Source of the DNA: Calditrichota bacterium
GTDB lineage: Bacteria > Zhuqueibacterota > Zhuqueibacteria > Zhuqueibacterales > Geothermadaptataceae
DNA length: 64,000 bases
Reading direction: 5' to 3'
Assembly: GCA_008501765.1 (NCBI GenBank)
Contig: QQUE01000007.1
Coordinates: 124,001-188,000, forward strand
Shown here: one piece after another, positions 34,733-43,534 of the stretch
How positions within the stretch are numbered: the stretch's first letter is position 1
Layout of the letters: each line of letters opens with the position of its first letter
The notes under the pieces: generated by a model
The model's input: the letters and a program-made list of their open reading frames with translations, nothing else
Databases searched by the model: none
What the model was told of the DNA's origin: nothing
Made by a program: the position numbers and the translations under genes

Positions 34733-37114
34733 TTAATCTCTTAACTCAGCATTAAATCTGCTTTTCAATAGTTTGAGAATTTTGTACATGACATCTGTGA
34801 CTTCATTCTCTTCCAAAGTTCGCGTTGGGGATTGAAATTCCAGTGAGTACGCGAGACTCTTCTTGTTTTTATCAATTCTCTCCCCCTCATAGATGTCAAA
34901 AAGTAGAACTTTTTTTAGTAATTTTCCAGCGGTATTTTCGATTGCTGATAATATATCGCCAGCCGAAATATTCTTATCGACAAGAAGTGCAATATCACGG
35001 TCAATTGCGGGAAATTTGGAGATGTCTTGAAATACTTTTCCGGCATTATAAAGAGAGTACAAATATTTCAAATCGAGCTCAAAATAGAAGACATCTTGCA
35101 AAATATCATACTCTTTCAAGGTTTTCTGCGACAATAATCCAAAATGGCCTATGTTCTCTTTCTTGTGCTGTAAGGTAATCCCGTACGAATACCATTTGGG
35201 GTGTTCAGCGCTATATTTTAGATTGTTGATATTCAATTCAGAAAATAAGAATTGCAGCATGCCTTTGACCGTGAAAATGGAAAATGATTCCGGAACCTGA
35301 TTTAACCATGATTTCGGCTGGACATGGCCAGTTAAAACACCGCCAAGTTGCACAGTTTCATTAATCTCCTTTTTGCCCTGGATGAAGGAGCTGCCAATTT
35401 CAAACAGGCGCACATTGCTGTTTTTGCGGTTTAAATTATAAGCCACACTGCCAAGCAAGGTCGAAGCGATTGCCGGCCTTAAAATGGACATCTCTTCACT
35501 CAGGGGATTGACTATTCGAGCTACATCTGTCTCATTTTCAATAAATGGAGCGCTCTGTTTTGCGGATGTCATGCTAACAGTAATCGCTTCCGAAATCCCA
35601 AGGGATGTCAGCATTATTTTTACTTTTTCAACAAAATCTATATAAGCATTTTTATGTCCGAGCACACCAATAGTGTTTTGCAGAGAATCTTCAATTTCAT
35701 TGTAGCCAAACAGCCGGGTAATTTCCTCGATGAGATCAATCTCACGCGTTAAGTCAGGCCGAAATGTCGGTGGCTGAACAGTGAAATTCATCCCTTCCTG
35801 TGAAACCTGGCATTCTAACGCTTCCAGATAGTTTCGAACAGTTTCAGAATTAAATTCTCTACCAATAATTTTTGCAATATGCGATGATCTTAATTGAATT
35901 GATACCGGCGTAATCGTTTTAGGATAGACATCAACAAACTCGGAACTTAATTGCCCGCCAGCCAATTCCAAAATTAACTTGATAGCGCGCTGGCTAACTT
36001 TTGCTGTATTGTTTGGATCGATCCCGCGCTCGAACCTTTTTGATGCATCTGTGGACAGGCCAAGCCGACTTGAGGTAGCTCTAATCGTGGTGGCATCAAA
36101 ATAAGCCACCTCCAGAAGCACATTTGTTGTTTGGTTTGTCACTTCAGAATCCAGGCCACCCATAACGCCAGCGATTGCGACGGGTTTTTCATCATCACAG
36201 ATCAGCAAATCGTTTTCGTTGAGGTTTCTTTCTTGCTCGTCAAGTGTGGTAAATTTCTCTCCGGCAACAGCATTCCGAACTTTTATTGTCGCCCCTGCGA
36301 TTTTATCGTAGTCAAAAGCATGCAATGGTTGGCCAGTCTCATACATTACATAATTTGTAATATCGACGATATTGGAGATGCTGCGCAATCCAAGATGTTC
36401 GAGTCTTGTCACCAACCATTGTGGAGAAGGTCCAACTTTGATTCCTTTTATGACGATACCAGTATATCGTGGGCATGAAATTTCATTGTGAATTTCAATA
36501 GAAAGAGGCGTTTCAGCGCTTGAATTTTCCTCTGGAGTTTCTTTAACAGGCGTTTGAAAAACCTTGTTCTCGCTGATGCACAACTCTCGGGCGATGCCGA
36601 TTGCTCCAAGGCAGTCTGGTCGATTTGGGGTAATAAATACATCAAATATGGTATCTGACTCATCCAGCAAATCGTTAATTGGCTGGCCAATTTGGGCCGT
36701 CTCCGGCAATACCATAATTCCTTCTGCTTCTGAGGAAATGGCCAATTCTTTTTCCGAGCAAATCATGCCGCTGGATTGAAGTCCGCGCAACTTTGCTTTT
36801 TTAATTTTAAAACCACCCGGCAAAACAGCGCCAACTGTGGCCACCGGAACCTTTTGTCCCGCAGCAACATTGGGCGCTCCACAAATAATTTGCAACTCTT
36901 CCGAACCGATGTCAACCTGGCAGCAGCTTAAATGGTCACTATTTTCAACAGAATAGGCCTGCAAAACCTTGCCAACGACGACGCCTTTTAAATCAGGCAC
37001 AGTCGGTATGGCTTCTTCAACTTCCAGCCCGAGCATCGTCAATTTATCATCAATTTGCTCATCCGATAAATTGAGTCCTGACAGATCATTAATCCAATTT
37101 CGTGTTATTTTCAC
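34733..37114 (-). CDS. pheT: Phenylalanyl-tRNA synthetase beta subunit
   Basis: A 793-residue subunit of the (alpha-beta)2 enzyme. The order is: N-terminal B1 domain, tRNA-binding OB domain (about 40-150, VVVGKVLQAY), B3/B4 editing domain, B5, a catalytic-like domain, and the C-terminal anticodon-binding FDX-ACB domain (about 700-793, FPAIDRDIALLVD). GTG start. It lies 12 bases after pheS. Confidence 0.97.
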   Translation of the reverse strand: MKITRNWINDLSGLNLSDEQIDDKLTMLGLEVEEAIPTVPDLKGVVVGKVLQAYSVENSDHLSCCQVDIGSEELQIICGAPNVAAGQKVPVATVGAVLPGGFKIKKAKLRGLQSSGMICSEKELAISSEAEGIMVLPETAQIGQPINDLLDESDTIFDVFITPNRPDCLGAIGIARELCISENKVFQTPVKETPEENSSAETPLSIEIHNEISCPRYTGIVIKGIKVGPSPQWLVTRLEHLGLRSISNIVDITNYVMYETGQPLHAFDYDKIAGATIKVRNAVAGEKFTTLDEQERNLNENDLLICDDEKPVAIAGVMGGLDSEVTNQTTNVLLEVAYFDATTIRATSSRLGLSTDASKRFERGIDPNNTAKVSQRAIKLILELAGGQLSSEFVDVYPKTITPVSIQLRSSHIAKIIGREFNSETVRNYLEALECQVSQEGMNFTVQPPTFRPDLTREIDLIEEITRLFGYNEIEDSLQNTIGVLGHKNAYIDFVEKVKIMLTSLGISEAITVSMTSAKQSAPFIENETDVARIVNPLSEEMSILRPAIASTLLGSVAYNLNRKNSNVRLFEIGSSFIQGKKEINETVQLGGVLTGHVQPKSWLNQVPESFSIFTVKGMLQFLFSELNINNLKYSAEHPKWYSYGITLQHKKENIGHFGLLSQKTLKEYDILQDVFYFELDLKYLYSLYNAGKVFQDISKFPAIDRDIALLVDKNISAGDILSAIENTAGKLLKKVLLFDIYEGERIDKNKKSLAYSLEFQSPTRTLEENEVTDVMYKILKLLKSRFNAELRD

Positions 37115-37126
37115 AGTGTATTATTT

Positions 37127-38128
37127 CTAAAATTGATTGAGAAATCTGATATCATTATTATAAAAAGTACGGATATCGCTAATTTTATATTTGAGCATAG
37201 CGATTCTTTCAATCCCCATCCCAAAAGCATAACCGCTGTATTTTTCCGGATCATAATTAATCGCTTCAAAAACAGCGGGATCAACCATACCACAGCCCAA
37301 TATTTCGAGCCATTTTCCGGTGCCTTTGTTTTTATCTTCCCACCAGATATCAACTTCAGCTGATGGTTCTGTAAAAGGGAAAAAACTTGGTCGAAAGCGG
37401 ATTTTAGTTTCCGGACCAAACATAGTGCGGGCGAAGGCGAGAAGAATGCCTTTTAATTCAGCAAAGGAAGTGTGCTCGTCAACGACCAGGCCTTCGACCT
37501 GATGAAACATGGGTGAATGGGTGGCATCAGGCGTATCTTTGCGAAAGCAACGCCCTGGCGCAAGCATGCGAATAGGCGGTTGCTGTTTTTCCATGGTCCG
37601 GATTTGCACGGGCGAAGTATGTGTACGCAGGAGCAAATCATCAGGCAGGTAAAAAGTATCCTGCATATCCCTGCTTGGATGGTCAGGCGGTATATTTAGC
37701 GCTTCAAAATTATAAAAATCATTCTCAGCCTCACGCCCTACTTCCACGGTAAAACCTAAACCTGTGAAAAAGTCCTTGATTTCTTCAAGGATTTGCATGA
37801 TTGGATGAATTTTGCCAACGAAATAGGTTTGGCCCGGTAGCGTTACATCGATGTCGATATCTGCTTGCGTTTGGTTGTCAAGTTCCTGCTTAACATAATC
37901 AAGCCGATCCTGGATTTCTTTTTTTAAAACATTGAGTTTCTGTCCTAAGATCGGCTTCTGATCATTGGGTAGCTTTCCCATAAACTGAAAGGCTTCGGTA
38001 ACACTACCTTTTCTACCCATGTATTTTATACGCAAGTTCTCTAAATCTTTTTCGTTATCAACTTCCCTGCTATCGGCCTCGAATTTCGCTTTAATATTAT
38101 CCAATTCTTTAATTATTTCGGATATCAC
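37127..38128 (-). CDS. pheS: Phenylalanyl-tRNA synthetase alpha subunit
   Basis: A 333-residue catalytic subunit. Class II motifs are FEALNIPPDHPSRD, LLRTHTSPVQIR, FHQVEGLVVD and GFAFGMGIER-like YAFGMGIERIAML. An N-terminal coiled coil precedes the catalytic core. GTG start; the nearest purine-rich stretch AGAAGG is 14 bases away, so initiation may be weak or coupled to rplT. Confidence 0.97.
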   Translation of the reverse strand: MISEIIKELDNIKAKFEADSREVDNEKDLENLRIKYMGRKGSVTEAFQFMGKLPNDQKPILGQKLNVLKKEIQDRLDYVKQELDNQTQADIDIDVTLPGQTYFVGKIHPIMQILEEIKDFFTGLGFTVEVGREAENDFYNFEALNIPPDHPSRDMQDTFYLPDDLLLRTHTSPVQIRTMEKQQPPIRMLAPGRCFRKDTPDATHSPMFHQVEGLVVDEHTSFAELKGILLAFARTMFGPETKIRFRPSFFPFTEPSAEVDIWWEDKNKGTGKWLEILGCGMVDPAVFEAINYDPEKYSGYAFGMGIERIAMLKYKISDIRTFYNNDIRFLNQF

Positions 38129-38145
38129 GCGAGTTCGCTACCTTC

Positions 38146-38493
38146 TTATGGTTTGGCTAATTCTACAAGTTTATTAAATGCGCCCTGATCTTTCACCGCT
38201 AATTCTGCAAGAATTTTCCGGTTGATTTCGATATTGTTCTTTTTAAGACCATTCATGAAAACAGAATAACTGACACCGCTAAGACGAGCGGCTGCATTAA
38301 TTCTGGTAATCCACAGACGTCGAATTTCACGTTTTTTGTTTCGACGGTCTCGATAAGCATATAGCATCGCTTTGTCGACAGCTTCTTTTGCCGAACGAAT
38401 TGCGCTGTTGCGCTTGCCAAAAAATCCTTTGGCCTGGTTAAGAATTTTTCGACGTCGTTGACGCGATGGTACAGCATTTTTGCTTCTAGGCAT
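38146..38493 (-). CDS. rplT: 50S ribosomal protein L20
   Basis: A 115-residue protein of standard length. [20 protein letters not shown] and [17 protein letters not shown] are the conserved segments. L20 binds 23S rRNA and, in enterobacteria, represses its own operon. AGGAG precedes the ATG. Confidence 0.97.
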   Translation of the reverse strand: MPRSKNAVPSRQRRRKILNQAKGFFGKRNSAIRSAKEAVDKAMLYAYRDRRNKKREIRRLWITRINAAARLSGVSYSVFMNGLKKNNIEINRKILAELAVKDQGAFNKLVELAKP

Positions 38494-38509
38494 TACAACT
38501 CCTGATTAT

Positions 38510-38710
38510 CTAAAGTGATGGTATAATTAATTTTTTCATTCGCTGATGGTCACCCTCGCTGACGAGCGTTCCCTGGCGCAAATTTCTTTTTCTCTTCGGT
38601 TTCTTTTTCGTGAGGATATGGCTTTTATTTGCTTTGCTGCGTTTGATCAATCCAGATGCAGTAATACGAAATCTTTTTGCAGCACCGCGATTGCTTTTCA
38701 TTTTTGGCAT
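38510..38710 (-). CDS. rpmI: 50S ribosomal protein L35
   Basis: A 66-residue, very basic protein with the L35 pattern [16 protein letters not shown], a Lys/Arg-rich centre, and KKLIPSL-like ending. GGAG precedes the ATG. It lies 16 bases after infC. Confidence 0.96.
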   Translation of the reverse strand: MPKMKSNRGAAKRFRITASGLIKRSKANKSHILTKKKPKRKRNLRQGTLVSEGDHQRMKKLIIPSL

Positions 38711-38726
38711 AAAACAACTCCAGTCT

Positions 38727-39242
38727 CTATTTTTTTATTAAATACATTGTCATAAATCGGCCTTCCATAGTTGGCGTACTCGCAACTTTGGAAATATCTG
38801 AAAGATCTTCAATCATTCTTTCAAGGACTTCACGCCCAAATTCTTTGTGCATCATTTCACGTCCGCGAAACATCACCGTGGCTTTAACTTTATTTCCTGC
38901 GTCGAGAAATTTGCGCGCATTTTTCATCTTAAAATCATAATCATGCGCTTCTATTTTTGGTCGTAGTCGTATTTCTTTAACAACGATTATAGTCTGTTTT
39001 TTCTTGGCTTGCTTTTCTTTTTTACTCAGTTCATATTTATATTTTCCAAAATCCATGATTCTGCAAACAGGAGGATTCGCATTGGCTGCGACTTCCACCA
39101 CGTCCAACCCCGTCTCTTGTGCCAATTCTATGGCTTTTTTTGTCGGAACAATTCCTAATTGCTCTCCTTTGTCACTTATTAAACGGACACTTTCAGCACG
39201 AATGCTCAGGTTGTAACGTGTTTCGGGTTTTTTCTTGCTAAT
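38727..39242 (-). CDS. infC: Translation initiation factor IF-3, starting at an AUU codon
   Basis: A 171-residue protein with both IF-3 domains. The N-terminal part reads [18 protein letters not shown] and continues without break into the conserved [21 protein letters not shown]; the C-terminal domain starts at [12 protein letters not shown]. No ATG, GTG or TTG gives this full N-terminus; the first TTG (39125) would remove 39 conserved residues. An ATT at 39240-39242 is preceded by CAGGAG with six bases between, so the start is AUU, as in E. coli infC. IF-3 discriminates against AUU, which gives autoregulation there. It follows thrS by 36 bases. Confidence 0.9.
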   Translation of the reverse strand: MSKKKPETRYNLSIRAESVRLISDKGEQLGIVPTKKAIELAQETGLDVVEVAANANPPVCRIMDFGKYKYELSKKEKQAKKKQTIIVVKEIRLRPKIEAHDYDFKMKNARKFLDAGNKVKATVMFRGREMMHKEFGREVLERMIEDLSDISKVASTPTMEGRFMTMYLIKK

Positions 39243-39278
39243 TGTAAACTCCTGTTTTTGGGTTCTTGAAGCTGATTT

Positions 39279-41183
39279 CTATGCTTTTTGCTGGATTTCG
39301 GATTTCATTTTTTCCAGTAATTGGGACAAATTCATTTGTCCCAAATCACCATCGGAATTTGTGCGCACAGATATTTGATTCGCTTCAACTTCTTTCCTGC
39401 CAGAAATGAGCATGTAAGGAATTTTACGCAGTTCAGCTTCCCTAATTTTATAGCCAATTTTTTCACTTCTGGAATCTATTTCGACATTTAATCCGCTTGC
39501 TTTTAATTTTTGATAAAGTTCCTCAGAATAATTCATTTGCTCATCAGACAAAGGCAATACAATTGCCTGAATTGGCGATAACCATAGCGGCAACCGGCCT
39601 CCATGATGCTCGATTAACTGGGCGATGAAGCGTTCAACAGAGCCAAAAATGGCCCGGTGAATCATCACAGGACGGTGACGTTCTCCATCGCTGCCGATAT
39701 ACTCCAGGTCAAATTTTTCCGGCATGGAAAAATCGAGTTGAATTGTTCCCAGTTGCCACGATCTTTTCAGGCTATCCCGGACATGAAAATCAATCTTGGG
39801 GCCGTAAAAAGCGCCATCGCCTGGATTCAGTTTAAAATCAATGTCGCTGTTTTTCAGCGCAGCTTCCAAATCATTTTCAGCCTTCTCCCAGATTTCGTCT
39901 GATCCGATGGATTTTTCTGGCCGTGTTGACAATTCAATATGGTATTCTGTAAATTGAAAATCTTTATAGACTTCCTCGATGAAACGAATACAAGCGATAA
40001 CCTCTTCCTGAATTTGTTCAGGCGTACAATAAATATGCGCATCGTCCTGTGTAAACTGACGAACCCGAAACAAGCCGTTAAGCACGCCGGAGCGTTCATG
40101 GCGATGCACATTGCCGAACTCAGCAAGACGCAGCGGCAAATCCCGATAGCTATGCATCGAGCTGTTGTAGATGAGACAGGCTCCGGGACAATTCATTGGT
40201 TTAATTGCGTAGTTGCTTTCATCAATGTCGACAAAGTACATATTTTCTTTGTAATTATCCCAGTGACCGCTTTTCTTCCACAAAGCATCATTTAAAATGA
40301 TGGGTGTTTTAACTTCACCGTAGCCATAGGAGTCAAGTTTATTAATGAGATAATTTTCAATCGTGCGGTATAATTTCATGCCCTTTGGATGCCAGAATAC
40401 AAATCCGGGACCTTCCGGATGAAAACTAAATAAATCGAGTTCTTTGCCCAATTTCCGATGATCTCTTTTTTTCGCTTCTTCGAGGTAGAAAAGATATTCT
40501 TCGAGCATGTTTTTCTTGGGAAAAGATATACCGTAAATTCTTTGCAGCATTTTATTGTTCTCATCACCGCGCCAATAAGCACCGGCGATACTCAACAATT
40601 TAAAAGCTTTTATCATACTGCTGGATGGAATATGCGGTCCGCGGCATAAATCTGTAAAATCGCCTTCATGATAAATGGAAGGCTCATCTTCAAGGCCATC
40701 TATCAATTCGAGTTTGTACTGATCTTTATTGGCTTCAAAAAACTGTACCGCTGCTTCTTTTGTCATTTCCTTGCGGACGAAAGAAGTATTCCCTTTGATT
40801 ATTGCTTGCATCTCTTTTTCGATGAGAGCGAGACTTTCCTGATTAAGTTTTGTGTCGATGTCAATATCATAATAAAAACCATTCTCAATGGCTGGCCCCA
40901 CTCCAAACTGTGCTTCTGGAAATATTTTTTTTACGGCGTGTGCCATAATGTGCGCCGTGCTATGCCAAAGAACTTGCATCCCCTCGTCGCTATCCAGCGT
41001 TAAAATCTCCAGTGCGCCATCATGTTTCAATTGCACATTAAGGTCGAGGAGTTTCTCATTAAATTTTGCCGCAACTGATTTTTTAAAGAGAGCGGGACTG
41101 ATCTGTTTTGCTATTTCACCAGATGAGATACCTACTGGGTAGGAATGATTTTTACCATCGGGGAAGGTAATAGTTATATTCAC
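39279..41183 (-). CDS. thrS: Threonyl-tRNA synthetase
   Basis: A 634-residue class II synthetase of normal length. It has the TGS domain (1-62), the editing domain (HSTAHIMAHAVK near 80), and the catalytic core with KPMNCPG and FTQDDAHIYC. The usual NCPGH reads NCPGA; I do not think this His is a zinc ligand, so activity is probably unaffected. The anticodon-binding domain is at the C-terminus. GTG start. It leads the thrS-infC-rpmI-rplT-pheS-pheT series, as in E. coli. Confidence 0.97.
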   Translation of the reverse strand: MNITITFPDGKNHSYPVGISSGEIAKQISPALFKKSVAAKFNEKLLDLNVQLKHDGALEILTLDSDEGMQVLWHSTAHIMAHAVKKIFPEAQFGVGPAIENGFYYDIDIDTKLNQESLALIEKEMQAIIKGNTSFVRKEMTKEAAVQFFEANKDQYKLELIDGLEDEPSIYHEGDFTDLCRGPHIPSSSMIKAFKLLSIAGAYWRGDENNKMLQRIYGISFPKKNMLEEYLFYLEEAKKRDHRKLGKELDLFSFHPEGPGFVFWHPKGMKLYRTIENYLINKLDSYGYGEVKTPIILNDALWKKSGHWDNYKENMYFVDIDESNYAIKPMNCPGACLIYNSSMHSYRDLPLRLAEFGNVHRHERSGVLNGLFRVRQFTQDDAHIYCTPEQIQEEVIACIRFIEEVYKDFQFTEYHIELSTRPEKSIGSDEIWEKAENDLEAALKNSDIDFKLNPGDGAFYGPKIDFHVRDSLKRSWQLGTIQLDFSMPEKFDLEYIGSDGERHRPVMIHRAIFGSVERFIAQLIEHHGGRLPLWLSPIQAIVLPLSDEQMNYSEELYQKLKASGLNVEIDSRSEKIGYKIREAELRKIPYMLISGRKEVEANQISVRTNSDGDLGQMNLSQLLEKMKSEIQQKA

Positions 41184-41234
41184 TTGCGAATGGTTTTATT
41201 GTTTTAATTATAAGTTTTCTATGAATTTATGTTG

Positions 41235-41308
41235 TGGGCGGTACTGGATTTGAACCAGCGACCTCTTGCATGTCAAGCAAGCACTCTAACCAACTGAGCT
41301 AACCGCCC
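41235..41308 (-). tRNA. tRNA-Val (anticodon GAC)
   Basis: A 74-base minus-strand cloverleaf. Acceptor GGGCGGT pairs with ACCGCCC, discriminator A; anticodon stem CTTGC/GCAAG with loop TTGACAT gives GAC; T-loop TTCAAAT is normal. CCA is not encoded. It lies 51 bases before the thrS start in the same direction and may share its promoter. Confidence 0.95.
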
Positions 41309-41492
41309 TAATCTGTTATAAAACAGGCACAAAAAGCGTTTTTTGTTCAAAAATAAGATCGGTAAATATACTATGCAAGCGATAGAAAGTCAAGATTTTT
41401 TTAAGACTTAACTCTTAAAAAAATATCAAAAGATAACTTAAAAAATGTTTAAATCTCATCATCAAAAAACAGGCCGATTGCTGTCTCAACGG

Positions 41493-41744
41493 CTAATTTA
41501 ATTTTTTTCGAAATATGCCAATAAGGAATTCGAAATCTCGGCCTTTAATCACTTCCCCACCTCGGATATTATCTTCAAGCCGCGCTATAATTTTGTCGTA
41601 AGTTTCTTCTTTATCTAACTTCTTATTTCTTTTGATTTCAGCGTAATTTTTTTTAACGATATTTATTACATTTTCCCGCTCTTCCGGCGATGCTGAACGG
41701 TAGTCGGCGGCTCGCTGCTCTTGGGCCATCTTTGGATTCTCCAT
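41493..41744 (-). CDS. Small hypothetical protein, charged
   Basis: An 83-residue protein rich in Lys, Glu and Arg, with predicted helices (SPEERENVINIVKKNY, DKEETYDKIIARLEDNI). No domain recognised. An in-frame ATG at residue 6 is an alternative start. The Shine-Dalgarno is weak. It stands alone between tRNA-Val and the divergent gene at 42130. The codon pattern looks like coding sequence, but the gene call is only moderate. Confidence 0.55.
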   Translation of the reverse strand: MENPKMAQEQRAADYRSASPEERENVINIVKKNYAEIKRNKKLDKEETYDKIIARLEDNIRGGEVIKGRDFEFLIGIFRKKLN

Positions 41745-42129
41745 TGTTATTAATGCTCATTCATCTCGTGCAAGATGCAACTTTTCAAAACATTGTGCAA
41801 CTGCTAATTATAATACCTGCAAATGAATTTTAGGGTGACTGCTCCCGATCTTTTGCAAATTTATTCAATTCCCCAAACAATAATCGGCTCCAATTACTTT
41901 TTTGTATAAAAACAACTGCAAATCAATTACGAAAATGTGAGTACCAACATTAATTTATATTAACTTATCTTTTTTAATTCATGTTTATACTTTTCCCATA
42001 ACTGAAATTACTGTCTGATTCCAGTAGTTGTTTATAGTTTTGTAAATTATGGAGGTAGTGGCATATTATTTGACTCATAACTTCTGACAGGAGAAGAAAC
42101 ACGATTCAAAATAGAAAGAGGATTTATTC
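41745..42129. other. 385-base gap between divergent small genes
   Basis: AT-rich with several T-runs. It must contain promoters for the two divergent genes, but I see no convincing -35/-10 pair, no hairpin terminator and no RNA gene. Confidence 0.4.
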
Positions 42130-42711
42130 ATGAAGGCGCATCTTATCGTCTCGACCAAAAGTATAGCTTTGTTTGTTCTATACATATTTTTTATTCCTGG
42201 GATAGTGCCGCTTGGTGCACAAATAAATGTCGAAACTCTGCAGATCACAGGGAAAGTTAACGATTTTTCATCGAATATCGTCTCAGTGGACGGGAAAAGT
42301 TTTTATATCCGGGCAAATTCAAGAGTTTATAGCCAGGCATATAGCAAGCTTCCCCTGAAGATGATTACAATCAATAGTCTTGTCGACATTTCATACTATA
42401 AAATTGGCAAGCTTTTTATAATCGATAAAATGAAGCTCCTTGACATGGTCGGCTCTGGTAACTATAAAATATTTACCGGGAAGATAAAAAAGACTGGAAA
42501 AAGAGGCGTGCAGATCGGAAACAAAAACTTTCTGTTAGATGATTTTACCATCAAAATTGGCTTAAAACTGCAAAAAACGGATATTGCTTACTGGCGAAAT
42601 TCTTATGTAACGATCACCGCTTTAAAAAATGAAGCCGGAAACTGGATTGCAGAAATTATCCGTGAAGGAATTACCCCAAGCCCGGCTTTAACTACCCGGC
42701 TGGCGGAATAA
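42130..42711 (+). CDS. Secreted protein of unknown function with two similar beta-rich repeats
   Basis: A 193-residue protein with an N-terminal hydrophobic signal segment (about 1-33, ending LGAQ). The rest contains repeated units of about 60 residues, ITGKVNDFSSNIVSVDGKSFYI and GKIKKTGKRGVQIGNKNFLL, each followed by a V-D-I-S/Y-V-T-I strand; these resemble small OB-like or DUF5666-type modules, which I infer only from pattern. AGAGGA precedes the ATG. It is followed by a 54-residue ORF in the same direction. Confidence 0.65.
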   Translation: MKAHLIVSTKSIALFVLYIFFIPGIVPLGAQINVETLQITGKVNDFSSNIVSVDGKSFYIRANSRVYSQAYSKLPLKMITINSLVDISYYKIGKLFIIDKMKLLDMVGSGNYKIFTGKIKKTGKRGVQIGNKNFLLDDFTIKIGLKLQKTDIAYWRNSYVTITALKNEAGNWIAEIIREGITPSPALTTRLAE

Positions 42712-42740
42712 ATAACCCATAAAAATCAAGGTGGAAGATT

Positions 42741-42905
42741 ATGGATGATCAAACGAATATTCTCATTGAACCTATCCTTTGCTCTCAAATCGTGGACAAG
42801 GATTATGATTTGTTTGCAGAGGTAAACTGGGAGGACCAACAGTTGCTTGGATTTCTATCTCTCTATTTACCTGAAATTGAACAAAAATTAAAAAAGGATG
42901 AATAA
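42741..42905 (+). CDS. Small ORF of 54 residues with good Shine-Dalgarno
   Basis: A small, acidic, non-membrane ORF starting MDDQTNILIEP and ending EIEQKLKKDE. AAGGTGG lies 6 bases before the ATG. It begins 29 bases after the preceding gene and could be co-transcribed. No homologue is known to me; it may be a real small protein. Confidence 0.5.
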   Translation: MDDQTNILIEPILCSQIVDKDYDLFAEVNWEDQQLLGFLSLYLPEIEQKLKKDE

Positions 42906-42925
42906 ATATGTAAATGTGTGTGAGT

Positions 42926-43519
42926 TCAAACAGGGAACGACCGCACAAATTCATTTAAAACAATTTCAAGGCCTATCCAGAATATTATCACCACACCACT
43001 CGCAACCACAGTAATGGTAAGCGCCTTATTACCAGCTTCATCCACAATTTCAATTACCCCCTGATACAAAATATAAATTGCGTACGCTGCACCAAATATT
43101 ACTAATTGGCTAAATCCGGGAAAAACGAAGAGAATTCCAGCGAGACAAACGGGTGTTGTGCTGAATGCTACTAATTTAAATGATTGATTTAATTCAATGT
43201 TAATTTCAAATTTTCTTATTATGTGTTTCATTAGTAGCGCTAACACATAAATAAATATGATTATTATTCCATAGGAGAGTACTAATTCTTTTAGTCCGTC
43301 CATGAAAGGTGTTCGGATCATACTGTTTGTGTGTGGAAGTGAATAACCTACCAGGGTGAATCCTATAAATTTACCAATGACAGGGAGCAGTAAAATGGGT
43401 AGTAGATAATTGGTATAAATTTCGGAAATTTTATCTTCGCTTTTAAAAATAGACTGCCAGGTAATTTGTGTATTTGTTAAAATTCCACTTGCATTCTCAA
43501 CGATGTAATTAATTTCCAT
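42926..43519 (-). CDS. Yip1-family integral membrane protein
   Basis: A 197-residue protein with about five membrane helices after an amphipathic N-terminus; the order of helices and the central P-V-C-L-A-G segment match the Yip1 domain seen in many bacteria. GGAG precedes the ATG. Bacterial function is unknown. It lies 15 bases after dnaE in the same direction and is probably in the same transcript. Confidence 0.75.
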   Translation of the reverse strand: MEINYIVENASGILTNTQITWQSIFKSEDKISEIYTNYLLPILLLPVIGKFIGFTLVGYSLPHTNSMIRTPFMDGLKELVLSYGIIIIFIYVLALLMKHIIRKFEINIELNQSFKLVAFSTTPVCLAGILFVFPGFSQLVIFGAAYAIYILYQGVIEIVDEAGNKALTITVVASGVVIIFWIGLEIVLNEFVRSFPV

Positions 43520-43534
43520 TGTTTACTCCACAAT

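Noticed and set aside
40190-40204. NCPGA in threonyl-tRNA synthetase instead of NCPGH
   Set aside because: The zinc ligands are the Cys of this motif and two other His residues, which are kept; the last position varies between families, so no loss of function is implied.
42059-42076. Sigma54-like sequence (TGGCAT then TTGAC) before the gene at 42130
   Set aside because: The -12 element lacks the GC and no sigma54 activator is nearby; a chance match in an AT-rich gap.
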